64,000 bases of DNA from Paraphaeosphaeria minitans (Eukaryota > Ascomycota > Dothideomycetes > Pleosporales > Didymosphaeriaceae), in assembly GCA_015832175.1 (NCBI GenBank), contig WJXW01000003.1, forward strand, positions 3,472,001 to 3,536,000. Direction: 5' to 3'. The stretch's first letter is position 1, and each line of letters starts with the position of its first letter. This document shows positions 54,401-64,000 of the stretch, one piece after another. A model generated the notes under the pieces. That model was not told the DNA's origin. It ran no database searches and saw only the letters and a list, made by a program, of their open reading frames with translations. A program made the translations under genes and the position numbers.

Positions 54401-55767
54401 TGTCTAGAGGAATTGCGAGGCTGATGACTACGTTGTCGTCGGTTATGTCTACCTCCAGGAGGAAATGGTCCAGCATGTTGTGTCCAGAAAGAGCCACAAG
54501 AACAAGCACATCGGTCACAGCAGAGTCCCGGGAACGACCTCGGATCGCAAAATCCAGTATTTGAACGTCTTGTTGCCCGCGCATTTCCGGCGCGCTTCCT
54601 TGCTGTACTGTGGCCAGTATCTTCTCCCGCGCGTCAATCTCGCGCTTGAATATCTGCTGCCCGGCCCAAGTCAGATCCCACAGTTGAAACATTCCGTTCC
54701 GGGTCGCGGCAATGACTTCCATTTGGCCCTTGGATTCGGATGGGTGTGCCTTTACTGACGCGATCGTCTTGCGAATAGCGCCACCGAGAAGACCTTTGAG
54801 ACTGAACAAGCTGCCGGAGGATCCGCTGGGGCTGTTGAGAACAATGGTGTTGATGCTTGGTCGACCTTGCGCGTCCCTCAGCGTGAGCTGTGCGAGTCTG
54901 CCGCTGCTCAAGACGAGTATGTAACCCGCATGATCCACGTCCACTATATCTGTGATACGTTCCCCGGAGTAGAGCTTCAACACGCCCTCTACGCCTTGCT
55001 TGCGCTGCGTAAAGAGGCTGCGGGTCTCAGCGCTGTCGATGTTCTCCCAAAACACGATTTTTCCTGTCGAGGGCGCGACAGCCACCACCCCGAAGTCATT
55101 TGTTGGCCCATTTCGTACGATTTGCCCGAGTGGAAGAGGGTCGGCGTTTTTCAGAGCAGGTGGTAGAGGGAGAGCGAGGATCTTGGAGACGCCTGTTGCG
55201 CCGGCGTAGTCCCATATGAGTGCTTGGTCGGAAGTCAACGCGAGGGCGAGGCCCACAACAGGTAGGGCTGAGGCACGGAACGGTGCTACACGACAGTCAG
55301 CGAAGAGTGCGAGGGAGCAGAGGGTGACTGCGACGTACTGGACCCGCCAGCGAGGGCCGATGGGAAGCTAGGCAGCCTCTTGACGCTGTAGTTTTCGCAC
55401 TTGTTCTACGAAACCGAACGTTAGCAAACTTATTGTTGCCTCTTCCTGCAGCTGCACCCACCAGATATAGCGCAATGTCTTCCTTGAATACGCGCTTTAC
55501 GGCGCCCTTCTTTTCGCGAACCGGCATGTCCAACAGCGCCAAGCTCGAATCGACGCTGCCGTAGCCGGCATGGCCGTTCAAGGTTATGTTCCAATTGCCA
55601 TTCTCGTCGAACGAATCGTCTCCTACGGACACGAAGGTCTCATCGCCCAACTTGCTGCGCTTCCGTCGAGGCTGCTGCTGCTGCGGCTCAGTCGAGTTGC
55701 GCGGACGCCGGCGCGGGTTTCGTTGCGGATTGCGCACGCTCTGAGTAGATGCCTCGGGGGAGAACAT
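51496..55767 (-). CDS. nup133: Nucleoporin Nup133
   Basis: Exons 55767-55462, 55405-55339, 55285-51953 and 51863-51496 give 1357 aa. The N-terminus MFSPEASTQSVRN and basic RRRPRNS are those of fungal Nup133. The small second exon encodes YSVKRLPSFPSAL, which precedes the beta-propeller (about 120-520; YALALTSD-like LALALTSDQALIWDY). The alpha-helical solenoid follows (about 560-1300), including WYQKQLRKKE and SFRKENIEQYGLE. The protein is an outer-ring subunit of the Nup84 (Y) complex and contacts Nup84/Nup107 through its C-terminus. Introns 56, 53 and 89 nt have GCTAAC or GCTGAC branch points. The frame through exons 1 to 3 would break without both small introns, so the join is well supported. 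Confidence 0.92.
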
Positions 55768-56579
55768 GATGCGCGAGCGAGGTGGAGTGTTGCGCGATGC
55801 GCAGCCGATCGCGTGGTGCGGTTGCCTCGACCAACGCCCTCTATGCGTTGGTCGAAAACATACAAGAAAGCTCGGACAGGGATGTGGTCCTGGCACGGGG
55901 TTAACGGGGCAGGCGCGACCATGACTCACGTTCACCACCGCAGTCCACCAACACCTCATGCTTGAACCCTTTTTGTGCTACCCAGTACCTACATGGTACC
56001 TATGTGCACGCCAGAATCCACTTCAGATGGCTTCTTTGATGATAGTAGCTCTTGCAACGATCTAACTTCTGCCAGAATACTTGCAGCATGATGTCTTTCA
56101 GAGACGCCCCTCGACCTTTGGTACCTACCCGCCAGGTCATTTCCACACATGATAGCGTCAGTCGCTTGTACGGCGCAGCTCCGTGGATTCACCTTGCTCA
56201 CATTCATGCGGCCTGATTCTTCCTCAGGTGGATGTTGTACATCCGTTGATTTATTTTACATTTGTCATTTAGCATACTTCGTGATAGGTACCCGTGCCCA
56301 GCCGAAGGAAATCATAAAGAGAGATGAGAAGATGCCGATCCCAAACACCATAGGCGCTGTGCCACCAGCATGTCCAGTTAGAAAAAACATATTCCATGGT
56401 GTTGTAACTGTTTGCCAGACAATCAGCAATCTCCCGTGAAGTCCATCACACGCCGAGCATGAGCGTTGCCGTCTTCCAACGTGTGAACATGCCAGTTGAC
56501 TCGCAGTAAGCAGTGCTCACGCCGCGTTGAATACTTGCGCCTCCGCTTCTGTACCGAGCCGTCTCTTTCGAGCACTGAC
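55768..56579. other. Intergenic
   Basis: Upstream of Nup133 and downstream of the Stf2-like gene. No gene recognised; several TACCTA-type motifs near 55985-56130. Confidence 0.5.
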
Positions 56580-57257
56580 TTAGAACTTCTTGGAGGCGTC
56601 CTCTTCCTCGACGGTGTTGGAGCTCGATGTGGTGCTCTCTTTGTCAAGCTCAGCGCCCATGGGCCCATGGAGCTCCTCCTCGAAGACGGGCTCAGGCTCA
56701 ATGGTCTCGAACTTGGTCTTGAAATCCCGGGCGGGGTTCGTGCTGGAGTTGCTTCGGCGGCGAGCGTTGGCTATGTTGTAGCCCATGTCCTCGACCTCAT
56801 CACCGGCTTGACCCCTAGTAGCGACGCAGCTGTCAGCATGGGACCATTGCAATGAGAGCCATCTGATGTAATGTGGGGCCAGAGGGGTATATCACATCGG
56901 CCCGAAAGCGTGAGATAAGAGTTAGGGTGAAGGGCCGACATACCAATTGCCTTTTCCACCACCGTTTTTCTTGGTCTTGTTGGGGTCCTCGCCCGCATTG
57001 CCTGACTTTGCGAAGTATCGAGGAAGGTGTTCCTCAGGACCGGCGGAGCCGTAAGCAAGGCCAGCATGGTCACGGTCTGTGTACTTGTGGGAGCGCGTCA
57101 CTGCTCAATGGTTAGCTCTGAAGACGGCATGTAAGGGGGGAGCAATGAGCATAGCTTCAGACTACAATGCCTTCTGCGCATCGGCTCACAAGGTTTCCAG
57201 ACATGGGTCACGCCGATGTGGAAGCTACGATATGCGGAAGGAACGGCAGCACTTACT
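56580..57257 (-). CDS. Stf2-like protein; start codon split by an intron
   Basis: Coding parts are 57257 (one base), 57100-56944 and 56814-56580, giving 130 aa. The protein begins M-T-R-S-H-K-Y-T-D-R-D-H-A-G and runs through GSAGPEEHLPRYFAKSGNAG, KTKKNGGGKGNWGQ and YNIANARRRSNSST, then FEEELHGP: the fungal family related to yeast Stf2 (ATPase stabilising factor; hyaluronan/mRNA-binding motif), now linked to desiccation tolerance and ribosome or RNA binding. The start codon exists only after splicing: A at 57257, before donor GTAAGT, joins TG at 57100-57099 after GAGCAG (intron 156 nt, AGCTAAC branch site). An in-frame TAA three codons upstream in the exon excludes another start. Intron 2 (129 nt) ends CTAG. 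A further 5'-UTR intron is likely (donor near 57482, acceptor near 57288). Confidence 0.85.
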
Positions 57258-57680
57258 GATTGAATCTTATTTGTTTGGGAGAGTACCTATGGAGAGGAGA
57301 CGAATGCGTGAAGATGGGAGCTGATGAGGGGATGTCGGGAGTCAAGTAGCTGAGCACCGGCGGGAGAGCTCTAGAAGGAGGTCAGTCACCATCACGAGAC
57401 CCATCAGCTCGGGCCAATGACAGCAAGTGTCGGTCCGATCCACAAGCCACTGGTGGAGGAGCGGGCATCGTCCGGCGTACCTTGCAGATCAGCTTGATGG
57501 GTAGGGAGCAAAGGGAATGTTTCGAGTCGACCCAGGATTGGATTTAATTTTGCAGTATTTGGGACACGGTGGTGGGGACGAGTTGACGGTGTGACGATGT
57601 TGTGATGGTGAAGCTCGGACAAAGGCGAAGCACGCGAGCGCAATTGCAGGAGACCCCCCGCTTCTGATGCAACAGGCTCC

Positions 57681-57690
57681 CTTTTATATG
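57681..57690 (-). promoter_or_regulatory. TATA box of the Stf2-like gene
   Basis: On the minus strand CATATAAAAG precedes a C/A-rich leader; it lies about 430 bases from the start codon because the leader probably contains introns. Confidence 0.5.
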
Positions 57691-58432
57691 ATTACTGCAG
57701 CAATCTACAAGATCCCTGATGGCCGAATCCCTCCCTGCGGTCCAGGAGACGCATTGCGTTCGCAATTGAGAATGTTGCGAGACGATCCGATTGTCGGTCC
57801 CTGGACGCTGTTCGAAATGGGTCGCTAGGAAGGTAGCTATGTCACACTAGCTACCTACTGGTAGATAGCTAGGTACCTAGGAAGCGTGATGCTCGTGTGA
57901 GCAATGTGACGATAAACAACCGACCCCACTCCTGGGAGCTCGTCAATGGAGAGGAGATCTTCACGGTCCTCAGCACACACGCAACGGCAACTGTGCCGAC
58001 CATGTATCTATCCAGACCATCAGAGCGCGTCCGCCACTCGAGCAGCTCTGGCAGCGCGTTTACCCCAGACTTCCCAAGTGGGTCCGTCTCAACTGGGCGT
58101 GGTCGGCGCACCATGCATCCTGATCCATCATTCCATCCCCACTCGCGCCAAGCGCCAAGCGCCAAGCGCGTCACCTGACATTGCTGCTTACACACCGGCT
58201 CATCATCACCCCACCAATTTGCTGCTTCTCCGAGGCCGCAGGAGGCGTCCTACTAGTAAATCTGTAGATAGCGGTCCGAACCGACGCTCTGCTTGCTAAT
58301 AGCTATCTACCCGACAGACTCTTTCCGCAACCCTCACGTCCCACGACTCTCAATCCTACCATCTGCACCCGTTTGCTCCAAACGCTCTCTTGCCGTGCTT
58401 TTTGCCAATTTCCAGAGGCGACCAACCCCGCC
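57691..58432. other. Divergent promoter region
   Basis: Between the divergent Stf2-like and Dre2 genes. Palindrome CTAGGTACCTAG at 57869-57880. The last 60 bases before 58433 are open in the Dre2 frame but without ATG. Confidence 0.5.
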
Positions 58433-59421
58433 ATGGCCCGCACGCTCCTCCTCGCAGGCCCGTCTATCGCGGCGCACCCCCAAGTGCTCGATAATGTCTA
58501 CCAAATCCACGACCGCTCCTCTGCCGACCTGCAGATGCTGGATCGCCTCGCAGCGGGCTTGGTCCAGCTGCCATCCTGCACATACGATGTCGTGCTGCTC
58601 CTCACCGACGCCGACGGCACTACACGCGAGAGTCACGAGTTATTGGGCCGAGATGTCATGAACAAGGTCGCCGGCGCACTCAAGGCAGGTGGCCTGCTCA
58701 AAAGCCAGGATGGTGTATTCGGCGCCGCAGGTGGCCCAGAGAAGACGGAGGCTATCCTCGCTGGCCTGATCGATGGCGCCGACGGCATGATGAAGCCTGA
58801 GCAGGTCGAGAGCGTGTCCATACCTCTCAAGCTGAGGAAGAAGATGAATGGCGCGAACGGAGCGAATGGCACAGTCCCTCTGAACGTCAACGGAAAGCGC
58901 GAGCAAGCACCACCTGTACAACCTCCACAGCCCGCTGGGGTTGGCTTTGTCGACTTCAGCGACGACCTGGATGCCGAGATTATCACGGGCGATGATGACG
59001 ATTTGGTTGACGAGGACGACCTAATCACAGAGGAAGACATGGCTCGTCCGTTTGTCCAACGTAAGTCACACTGATTTCCCACGGTCGTTCTCACTCATGC
59101 TAACAACCTTCAGCGCCCGAGTGCCGACCCAAGGCCGGAAAGCGACGCCGCGCTTGCAAAGATTGCACCTGCGGCATGAAGGAGAAGCTCGAAGCCGAAG
59201 ACGTTGCGAAGCGCGCCACCGCCGACAAAACCCTCAACACAATGAAGCTTGGAGCTGACGACCTCACTGAGGTCGACTTCACCGTCCAAGGCAAGGTCGG
59301 CAGCTGTGGAAACTGCGCACTGGGTGACGCGTTCAGATGCGACGGCTGCCCATACATCGGCTTGCCGGCATTCAAGCCAGGCGAGGAGGTGCGACTGCTC
59401 AACAATGATATACAGCTGTAA
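58433..59421 (+). CDS. dre2: Dre2/anamorsin, cytosolic Fe-S cluster assembly
   Basis: Exons 58433-59060 and 59114-59421 give 311 aa; intron 53 nt with GTAAGT and a GCTAAC branch site. The N-terminal 130 residues are the degenerate methyltransferase-like domain ([29 protein letters not shown]). A linker contains [26 protein letters not shown]. The CIAPIN1 domain follows: motif A Cys at 213, 224, 227 and 229 (CKDCTC) for a [2Fe-2S] cluster, and motif B twin CX2C at 274/277 and 285/288. With Tah18 it passes electrons from NADPH to early cytosolic Fe-S assembly. All eight Cys are intact, so the protein should be functional. The longer upstream frame lacks an ATG; this start is chosen for its ACCATGG-like context. 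Confidence 0.93.
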
Positions 59422-59735
59422 ACAAGGTTTTCGCAGACGACATCGGGCCGGCATTGCATTATAAACGGCGTTTTAGGTAGAAGGTAGGATTGGATCCTGT
59501 ATATCATGAGCTACGAAAGCTACGGAGTATTGAACTACAAGAGACGAAATACCACGGCTTGTATAAAGGAAACGCATCCAAAAATTGTTCTAAGCCGCTC
59601 AGTCAACACACTAGGCCTTTCTCGCATGCACCGCACTAAGAACGACCCTACAGAACTGGGTCAAAAGTTGAGCACTGTATTGCACCTCTGGAGCAAACAG
59701 CGTCCTCGAACTTTCGTCTAGATGTCGTCTACCAA
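59422..59735. other. Convergent 3' region
   Basis: Between convergent Dre2 and Axl2-like genes; should hold both 3' UTRs. No other feature seen. Confidence 0.5.
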
Positions 59736-62700
59736 TCAAAGAAACGCCTTCGACTCCCGACTCTTCCAAATACTCGACCCCCGCCCCAACGCCGCCTTCA
59801 AACTCCCAAGCCCCTTCCGCCTCTGCGCCTCCTCATCCACCTCCACACTGACAGGCCTCTTTCCCTTCCCCTCCACCACCCTCAGCATCTCCGGACTTCC
59901 CTCCCCCAAGCGGCTCTCCCGTGCAACCCCACCCCTTTTCACGGCACTCTCAGGCCCCGGCGTCGCATCCTCCTCCACATGCCCTTCCCCCAACAGTGAC
60001 AGGCCCAACCCCACTCCCACAGCCGGCCGTGGCGTCGACGGCCCAAGCACAGCCGAGTCCCGATCGCGCTTCGCATGGTAAAACGGACTCGAGTGCATGT
60101 GCACCAGCCGCGAATTTCTCGCCGATGTCCCCACCCCGATGCTCTCCCGCCGCAGCTCCTCCACCACAGGCGCCTCGTCCTCCCCGTACCCGACCACATT
60201 GCCCGCGCCGTCCCGTTCCGAGGCAGACGACTCCACCGTACTGCGGCGCGCCCGCGGCACCCCGGCTCCGGCGCCGCTGCTGCTGTGCGAACGCTCCGAG
60301 GCGACGAGAGAGGCCCGGATGTCGGCCCAGCGCGGGTACGCGCCGGACTGGGTGCGGCTGCGGGAGTGCATCTTGGGACGCTGTACGCCGCCTCGCGAGC
60401 GGGAGCGGGAGTGCAGCGATTTCCGGGAGTGTCTTTGGTCAGGCGAGGGGACGCGCGGCATAGCGTGCGTGGACGCGGTGCTGGTGCGGATCGAGGGCGA
60501 GCGGGTGACTGCGCGGGAGAAGTTGCGGGAGCGGACTTTGGGGCGGTGTGGGTGGGTGTGGTGGCCGGTCGAGGTTTTGGGGCGGGTGGGGGCGGTGGAT
60601 GTCCTGCTCTGGTTTTGTGTGACTTGGTCTTCCGCTAGAGGGAGCTTCGCGGGACTGTTGTCGGCCAGGGTGTACAGGGGGACGCTGAGGTTTTCTTTCC
60701 CGCCGTGCTCAAGGGGATCCGGACGGTAGAAAGGCGTAGGGTCGCGTTCGGAGGCGCGCTTGAGGGCCTTGCTGTTTCTCTTGCTGCTGCGTCTGCTGTC
60801 CCGCTTGGTGTCGCGTTCGCCCTTCTCCTCGATCTTGTCAATATTCAGCGGACCAATCCAGTCCCTGACCGAGTTGCTTGGCTTGAGCGTGTGCCGGCGC
60901 TCCGCGTCTGCTATGTCTTCTTCCTCGCTGGAGTAGTTGCTCTCGCTCAGCTCGGCATCCTTGAAAACTTGCTCACCCAGCGTCTTGTTTAACGTGTCTC
61001 GTATCATCGGGCCGCGAAGACTTGCCTGCGCTGAGCCCTGACTGTTCATACCCGTGGGCTGATACACCGCGGTTCCAGGACGTAGCGCAGACCGCGGCGG
61101 CGGCTCATCCGCATCACTGCTCTTCGACGAGGAGGGCACATCCGTGTGTCTCATCCCGAACCCGTTCGTGGGTCTGTTCTTCCTCAGGCTCTTGGAGAAA
61201 TCGAAGTGGGTCGTCGCAGGCGAGGGCGTGTCGGTGGGCTTTCGGATGCGGAGGCTTGCGGGCAGGTCGTGGTCTGACCCGCGGACCGTGTCACTCGGCT
61301 TGACTATATTAGGAGAAATCGGCTTCAGGGGAGACGTGTTGGCCATACCCGGGTCACCTATAAAGCCAGGCGGAGTGTTGTAGTTCGACGATGAGACGCG
61401 GGACCCCGCGAAGAGCGGCGACTGCTGGGCCGAAGCGCGTTTTCGAATGTAGCTGTGGCGCTTTTCGTCGATGGTGCGGCGATCGAGCAGGCGCTCGACG
61501 CGCTCGGGGCTCTCGTATGGGGAGGGTACGACGGGCCGTATGCTCTGGCGATTCTCGTGGGGGGTCGTGAACTGCGTGGTACGACGGGCTTTCGAGGGCT
61601 GAGGAAATGCAGATGGGACGGTAGACAACGCGGTGGTATGCGAACTTGAACTCATAGTTCGCTGTGCGGCCGAAGCATTAGTACCTCGCGATGCTGATTG
61701 TGCATGGCTTCGGCGTGTCGAGCGTCGCTTTCTGGAGCTACGCTGTTTCTCCTTTTCCTTATCCTTAGAAGCGTCATGTGTGCTTTTTCGCTGTAGATCG
61801 GGCGAGCCTGCTGACTTTCTTCGTAGTATGTCAGTTGGTATCTTCATTGAGTCGGCGGGATGGTGGATAGGTTCGTTCTCGGCCTTGAAGTTGAAAGATT
61901 CGTGAAGTTTTGTGACAAGATTGTCGTCCCGGTCGTTCAAAGATGTTTCACGGGAATGAGCATAGATTCCTCTTCTGACTAAGGGCAGCGGCAGCAGGTG
62001 AAGTTGAGGCGGACGCTCAAGGAATCGAGGAGGTGAACCGTCCAGTTTCCCTTTTTCAAGGTCGTCATATTCTGCTCTTTCGACTTCTCCTACTCCAGCG
62101 ATGGGAATTGGGCGCGAGATATCCCTCTTGGTCGGACTTCTAGGGGCGCCAGGGCTGATGTAACCGGGCTGGTTGTTCTTTCGTCGGCGGCAGAAAGACA
62201 GAAAGAGAAGAACGAGTATAGCCGCGGCGAACAACGACGATAAGACGCCGCCAACTATTATGCCAGTCTTTTTCTTCGAAGATGCGTCGTCCGGATCTGA
62301 AGCAGATTTATCCTTGGTGTCCGAGTTCAAAGGGTTGGTGGGTGTGTTGGCTTCGGTCGCCATGACTTCAATCTGGAAGGCTTGCGTATCCTTGGTCTTG
62401 CCGTCTGAAGACGTCGCAGTTAGAGAGCCATCAATGGTACCAGCTACGGTGGTCTCTGGCAGAATGCCTGATACGATCAGGTTCTCTGCATCGAATCTCA
62501 ACCACTTGTTGAGTTTGCCAAAGTCCATGGAAACGGTCTCATTATCAGATGATAAGATAGATACCGGTACTTGCTGGTCGAAGTAGACACCAGGAGTAAT
62601 GTTCAGGTGGCCAATTTCCCCAACGAACAGTTCAGAAGTGAACGCTAGGTGAATTGTCTGCTCTGCTGAGACCCCCGATGTGCCTTGCACTGTAACAGAA

Positions 62701-63590
62701 ATGTCTTGAGACATAAGACCTGAAGGTGGAGTTCCGCTGATGTCGAAGGAGTGATTATCGAAAGACAACCATTTCGGTAAATTGGCGCTAGCGGACTGGA
62801 TATCGTCGTCACCAACTGGGGTGTCGTCAAGATACAACATGCTCTTGAGCCCTTTTATATCCACGTCTTGCCCCTTCGTGACGTTCAAGGTCTGCGTTAC
62901 GGGCTTGAAGAACAGTAGGTGGTCGTTGATGACTAGAGTGAATGATGTTGAAGCGGCCGCGAAGCCAGGCGTATCAGAAACGGCGAGAAGGATGTCGAAT
63001 GTCTGTGGGCTACTGGTCGAAGGTGTCGTTCCCGTAAAGCGTAACTCTTGGGCGTCGAAGCTAAGCCAAGAAGGCAGTGAAGTGTGGTCGGCAAGGGTGG
63101 CGTAGTAAGATAGCTTTTTACCATTCGACTCGAAAACATCCTTATCCAGGACAAAATCAATAGGCTTTGAAGGAAGGAGGGTGATGTTCCGTGGTCCTGA
63201 CAGCTGACCTAGCTTGGAGAGCGCTTGCGAAATGTTCCCACTCGCTTCAGGTCCATTATCTTTTTCCACAGGCAAACGCGTGTCAAGATTGGCTACTGAT
63301 CCAGCTTCGCCAGCTGCAACGATTGTAAATGTCGCTGTCCCGGCATCTTTCGCCTCTGGGGTTCCCCAAAGCGTCCGGTTCTCGCTATGAATGTGGAGCC
63401 ATGACGGGCCACCCGCTATCGAGTACACAAGCTGATCTGGGTTTGGCCGGAAGGTAGTAGCGGCAAACTGGAAGCTGTAAGCTTCTCCGACCCGCGCGAC
63501 GGGTGGTAGTTGTAGGTTGAGAGGGAAGTTGACTTCGGGCGATGTCGCGACCGCAGTGGCCAGGAGGCAAAGAATGGCCGCCAACTGCAT
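59736..63590 (-). CDS. axl2: Axl2-like cadherin-domain polarity protein
   Basis: One uninterrupted exon, 1284 aa. A signal peptide (1-15) leads into an extracellular part with dystroglycan/cadherin-like repeats typical of Axl2 (about 20-120, 140-235, 240-320, 330-415), each with the LxxWLxFD motif (LPSWLSFDA, LPKWLSFDN, LNKWLRFDA) and GTP. One membrane segment lies at about 442-464, followed by CRRRK. The 820-residue cytosolic tail is disordered, Ser/Arg-rich and has many basic patches such as RSSRKRRSTRRS. Axl2 marks axial bud sites in yeast; in filamentous fungi the homologue (AxlA) acts with septins and bud-site proteins in conidiation and septation. The family is clear; the tail is variable among species. 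Confidence 0.88.
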   Translation of the reverse strand: MQLAAILCLLATAVATSPEVNFPLNLQLPPVARVGEAYSFQFAATTFRPNPDQLVYSIAGGPSWLHIHSENRTLWGTPEAKDAGTATFTIVAAGEAGSVANLDTRLPVEKDNGPEASGNISQALSKLGQLSGPRNITLLPSKPIDFVLDKDVFESNGKKLSYYATLADHTSLPSWLSFDAQELRFTGTTPSTSSPQTFDILLAVSDTPGFAAASTSFTLVINDHLLFFKPVTQTLNVTKGQDVDIKGLKSMLYLDDTPVGDDDIQSASANLPKWLSFDNHSFDISGTPPSGLMSQDISVTVQGTSGVSAEQTIHLAFTSELFVGEIGHLNITPGVYFDQQVPVSILSSDNETVSMDFGKLNKWLRFDAENLIVSGILPETTVAGTIDGSLTATSSDGKTKDTQAFQIEVMATEANTPTNPLNSDTKDKSASDPDDASSKKKTGIIVGGVLSSLFAAAILVLLFLSFCRRRKNNQPGYISPGAPRSPTKRDISRPIPIAGVGEVERAEYDDLEKGKLDGSPPRFLERPPQLHLLPLPLVRRGIYAHSRETSLNDRDDNLVTKLHESFNFKAENEPIHHPADSMKIPTDILRRKSAGSPDLQRKSTHDASKDKEKEKQRSSRKRRSTRRSHAQSASRGTNASAAQRTMSSSSHTTALSTVPSAFPQPSKARRTTQFTTPHENRQSIRPVVPSPYESPERVERLLDRRTIDEKRHSYIRKRASAQQSPLFAGSRVSSSNYNTPPGFIGDPGMANTSPLKPISPNIVKPSDTVRGSDHDLPASLRIRKPTDTPSPATTHFDFSKSLRKNRPTNGFGMRHTDVPSSSKSSDADEPPPRSALRPGTAVYQPTGMNSQGSAQASLRGPMIRDTLNKTLGEQVFKDAELSESNYSSEEEDIADAERRHTLKPSNSVRDWIGPLNIDKIEEKGERDTKRDSRRSSKRNSKALKRASERDPTPFYRPDPLEHGGKENLSVPLYTLADNSPAKLPLAEDQVTQNQSRTSTAPTRPKTSTGHHTHPHRPKVRSRNFSRAVTRSPSIRTSTASTHAMPRVPSPDQRHSRKSLHSRSRSRGGVQRPKMHSRSRTQSGAYPRWADIRASLVASERSHSSSGAGAGVPRARRSTVESSASERDGAGNVVGYGEDEAPVVEELRRESIGVGTSARNSRLVHMHSSPFYHAKRDRDSAVLGPSTPRPAVGVGLGLSLLGEGHVEEDATPGPESAVKRGGVARESRLGEGSPEMLRVVEGKGKRPVSVEVDEEAQRRKGLGSLKAALGRGSSIWKSRESKAFL

Positions 63591-64000
63591 GATGGTGTTC
63601 CTTGTGTATGTTTAGCAAAGCATCCCCGCCGAAGATACAGTCGAGCGTCGAAACAACGGTTGCGTCAATGCGCACAGTCGCATAAGAGGATGATGGCAAA
63701 GTTAGAAGGGAGCCTCGAGGATGAAGACATTCGCTCCGATACAGCCATCTTTTCCTTGGATTGCTGGAATCCAGCCAGGTCGCGTCTTCAACGCGCTTTG
63801 GTGCCAGGGAAGGACCTTGTCGCTTACGCTTGTGAAATGCAGAGGAATGCTTGAGGGGCTTGAGCGGTGCACAGCAGAGAAGCGTGCGCAAGGGATACTG
63901 AAGTGTGTCCCTCCGATGCCAGACCAACCATAGATATATGTATACGTCAACTCAAGCATTCTGCGGTTGAAAAGCTCACAATATACGGCAGCCGAGCTCA
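63591..64000. other. Upstream region of the Axl2-like gene
   Basis: No further gene recognised; probably the leader and promoter of the Axl2-like gene, cut by the window end. Confidence 0.5.

Noticed and set aside
55768..55959. Upstream extension of the first Nup133 exon
   Set aside because: The frame is open but MFSPEA is the family start and lies at 55767.

Overview
The window is nuclear DNA of a filamentous ascomycete (Pezizomycotina, probably Dothideomycetes). Genes are split by short GT-AG introns (46 to 210 nt, one near 400 nt) with CTAAC/CTGAC branch points. Proteins are typical of that group: GH76 mannanase, DUF3405, SLATT_fungal, a MetR/Cys-3 bZIP, Swc4, Nup133, Dre2 and Axl2. Several short AT-rich islands and clustered C-to-T nonsense changes suggest repeat-induced point mutation (RIP) has acted. 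Species cannot be told from the window alone. Exon boundaries below were worked out by hand from splice signals, reading frame and remembered family consensus.

Region 1 to 10 kb is sparse and accessory in character. It holds a small orphan gene (1417-1641), a secreted GH76 enzyme with a 9-nt microexon at its catalytic site (3034-4401), a broken ubiquitin-like-domain gene (4512-5520, minus) next to an aminoglycoside-phosphotransferase-like relic (5520-5782, plus), an alpha/beta hydrolase that has lost its nucleophile and its C-terminus (6554-7572), and a convergent, apparently intact hydrolase (7654-8882).

Region 10 to 25.5 kb: a fungal SLATT two-TM protein, a Golgi-type DUF3405 protein, a tail-anchored orphan, the sulphur regulator MetR/Cys-3, the kinetochore protein Chl4/Mis15 (CENP-N), a helix-hairpin-helix protein, a DUF6604 relic and a SWIM-RING ubiquitin ligase. 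Region 25.5 to 36 kb is mostly non-coding, apart from a large repeat-rich secreted wall protein (28181-30514) and a short-chain dehydrogenase (35150-36153).

Region 36.8 to 44.3 kb: a p24 cargo receptor, an ankyrin-like small protein, a Lys-rich secreted protein, an AT-rich island with an inverted repeat, a PD-(D/E)XK-like gene with a GC-AG intron, and a U2 snRNA gene (44088-44238, minus) with its own TATA box.

Region 44.6 to 64 kb is conserved housekeeping: Swc4 (NuA4/SWR1), a palmitoylated casein kinase I, Nup133, an Stf2-like protein whose start codon is made by splicing, the Fe-S assembly factor Dre2, and an Axl2-type cadherin-like polarity protein. These act independently; no biosynthetic cluster or operon-like arrangement is visible.
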